Under the pieces are notes generated by a model. It was given only the letters and a program-made list of their open reading frames with translations. It searched no databases and had not been told where the DNA came from. From the NCBI GenBank assembly GCA_937924465.1, contig CALDSP010000134.1:1-5913 (forward strand): a stretch of DNA of 5,913 bases, read 5' to 3'. Positions 5,079-5,913 of this stretch are shown here, piece by piece. How positions within the stretch are numbered: position 1 is the first letter of the stretch; every line of letters begins with the position of its first letter. A program made the translations under genes and the position numbers. Origin of the DNA: an uncultured Leptospiraceae bacterium (lineage in GTDB: Bacteria; Spirochaetota; Leptospiria; Leptospirales; Leptospiraceae).

Positions 5079-5913
5079 TTAAGAAATAAAATTTTTATAA
5101 AAAGGTAAAATCCCACCTTGGTGTAAGTAAGCCAAATTTTTCATTGCAACTTGCTTTGAAAGAACTAGTCTTTCTAAAGTATACAAACTCTTTGCTGAAT
5201 AAATAGGCTCCAAAAATATTCCCTCTGAAAGCAATGATTTCGAATATTCAAGTAAAGTTTTAGAATACTTTCCAAAACGGGAATCTATAACAGGATCAAA
5301 GAGACTAAGTTTTGAAAAGTCCAAGACTTTATTTAATAAAACAAAATATAAGTTTTGTAAATCTAAGGTAAGTTTTTGTTTACTTCTTCCAATACAAATT
5401 CCTATAATCTTCACATGATTTATAGAATGAATTTCTAAATAATGCAAAAGACTTAAAAGAGTGATTCCCGAACCTACATCTAGAACAAAATTTTCGTAAT
5501 TATTCCAATTGATTTGTTTCCAAAGGCTAAAAACTCCAAACAAACTATCCAAACAAGTGCCGTACTTTGGAATTATAAAATATTTAGATTTCAATTCCTC
5601 TAAAACAAAGTTTCTTTCCTGTTTTGAATTGACCCAAAAAACTTGATTTGAGTTTTTCAAACTAATCCAATAATTTAAATTTTTGTAATTTGATTTAGAA
5701 TAAAAAACAGATACAACTTTCCATCCCTTTGATTGAAAATAAGTGCAAAAGCAAGCCATATAGTTAGAATTTGGGTTTCCATATATCACAATTTCAGAAA
5801 TATTTTTTGAAGATAAAGTTTTATAAATTTGTGCAGCCTTACGAAGTTTTGTTCCAAAATGCAAGGGACTAAAATCATAAAGAACTGTAATAGGAACACT
5901 ATTTATAAAAATA
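5079..5913 (-). CDS. PLP-dependent enzyme, ACC deaminase/D-cysteine desulfhydrase family (5' end outside window)
   Basis: Fold-type II PLP enzymes of this family deaminate ACC or break down D-cysteine to pyruvate, ammonia and H2S. The frame is open to the right edge with no in-frame stop. The TTG at 5864 is not the start, because the conserved N-terminus continues upstream (VPITVLYDFSPLHFGTKLRK). FGTKLRK holds the probable PLP lysine (codon 5847-5849), matching the family GGNKxRK. GNPNSNYMA matches GGxQSNHxR, with His replaced by Tyr. VLDVGSGITLLS matches the phosphate-binding GSGGT loop. LEPIYSAKSL and YLHQGG match the C-terminal DPVYxGK and HxGG motifs. The two specificity positions read Ser (codon 5196-5198), as in D-cysteine desulfhydrase, and Gln (5118-5120), which fits neither enzyme as I know them. 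About 278 residues are visible of a usual 300-340. Substrate is unassigned. Confidence 0.85.
   Translation of the reverse strand, partial: IFINSVPITVLYDFSPLHFGTKLRKAAQIYKTLSSKNISEIVIYGNPNSNYMACFCTYFQSKGWKVVSVFYSKSNYKNLNYWISLKNSNQVFWVNSKQERNFVLEELKSKYFIIPKYGTCLDSLFGVFSLWKQINWNNYENFVLDVGSGITLLSLLHYLEIHSINHVKIIGICIGRSKQKLTLDLQNLYFVLLNKVLDFSKLSLFDPVIDSRFGKYSKTLLEYSKSLLSEGIFLEPIYSAKSLYTLERLVLSKQVAMKNLAYLHQGGILPFYKNFIS

Noticed and set aside
5862..5864. TTG as start codon of the PLP-enzyme gene
   Set aside because: The frame continues without a stop to the right edge, and the residues upstream look like the conserved family N-terminus. The probable PLP lysine would be only residue 6 from this TTG, too close for the family.

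Overview
The window is an AT-rich stretch (roughly one third G+C, estimated by eye) of a bacterial chromosome. It carries four complete protein genes and two genes cut by the window edges. The long-form flavin-dependent thymidylate synthase, the long-form HflX GTPase and a secreted HEAT-repeat protein together suggest a spirochaete, most plausibly a low-GC member of the Leptospiraceae. That placement rests on remembered protein similarity, not on a search. I see no rRNA, tRNA, insertion sequence, CRISPR array or prophage structure.

Layout from left to right: the 3' end of an unrecognised plus-strand gene (1-190); thyX on the plus strand (247-1170); a 48-base convergent gap; then a minus-strand two-gene operon. 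The operon's first gene encodes an exported HEAT-repeat plus SH3b-like protein (3353 to 1887), and its second a secreted GH24 (T4-type) lysozyme-like protein (1890 to 1219), joined by an ATGA stop/start overlap. An 81-base divergent intergenic region (3354-3434) separates this operon from hflX on the plus strand (3435-5075). Three bases after the hflX stop, a convergent minus-strand gene for a PLP-dependent enzyme of the ACC deaminase/D-cysteine desulfhydrase family begins its 3' end at 5079. It remains open to the right edge, so its true start lies outside.

thyX (dTMP synthesis), hflX (ribosome rescue) and the PLP enzyme are housekeeping or metabolic genes with no evident functional link. 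The HEAT/SH3b-lysozyme pair is the most distinctive part. Both products carry export signals, the genes are translationally coupled, and one product has a domain type often used for cell-wall targeting while the other has a peptidoglycan-hydrolase fold. I infer a two-component periplasmic wall-remodelling or wall-binding module. The lysozyme-like protein keeps the catalytic Glu and Asp but has Ile at the position of T4 Thr26. The partner protein has three similar acidic, tyrosine-containing motifs at its two ends. The PLP enzyme has an unusual pair of specificity residues (Ser and Gln), so its substrate cannot be assigned by homology. No obvious defence system or toxin-antitoxin pair was found.
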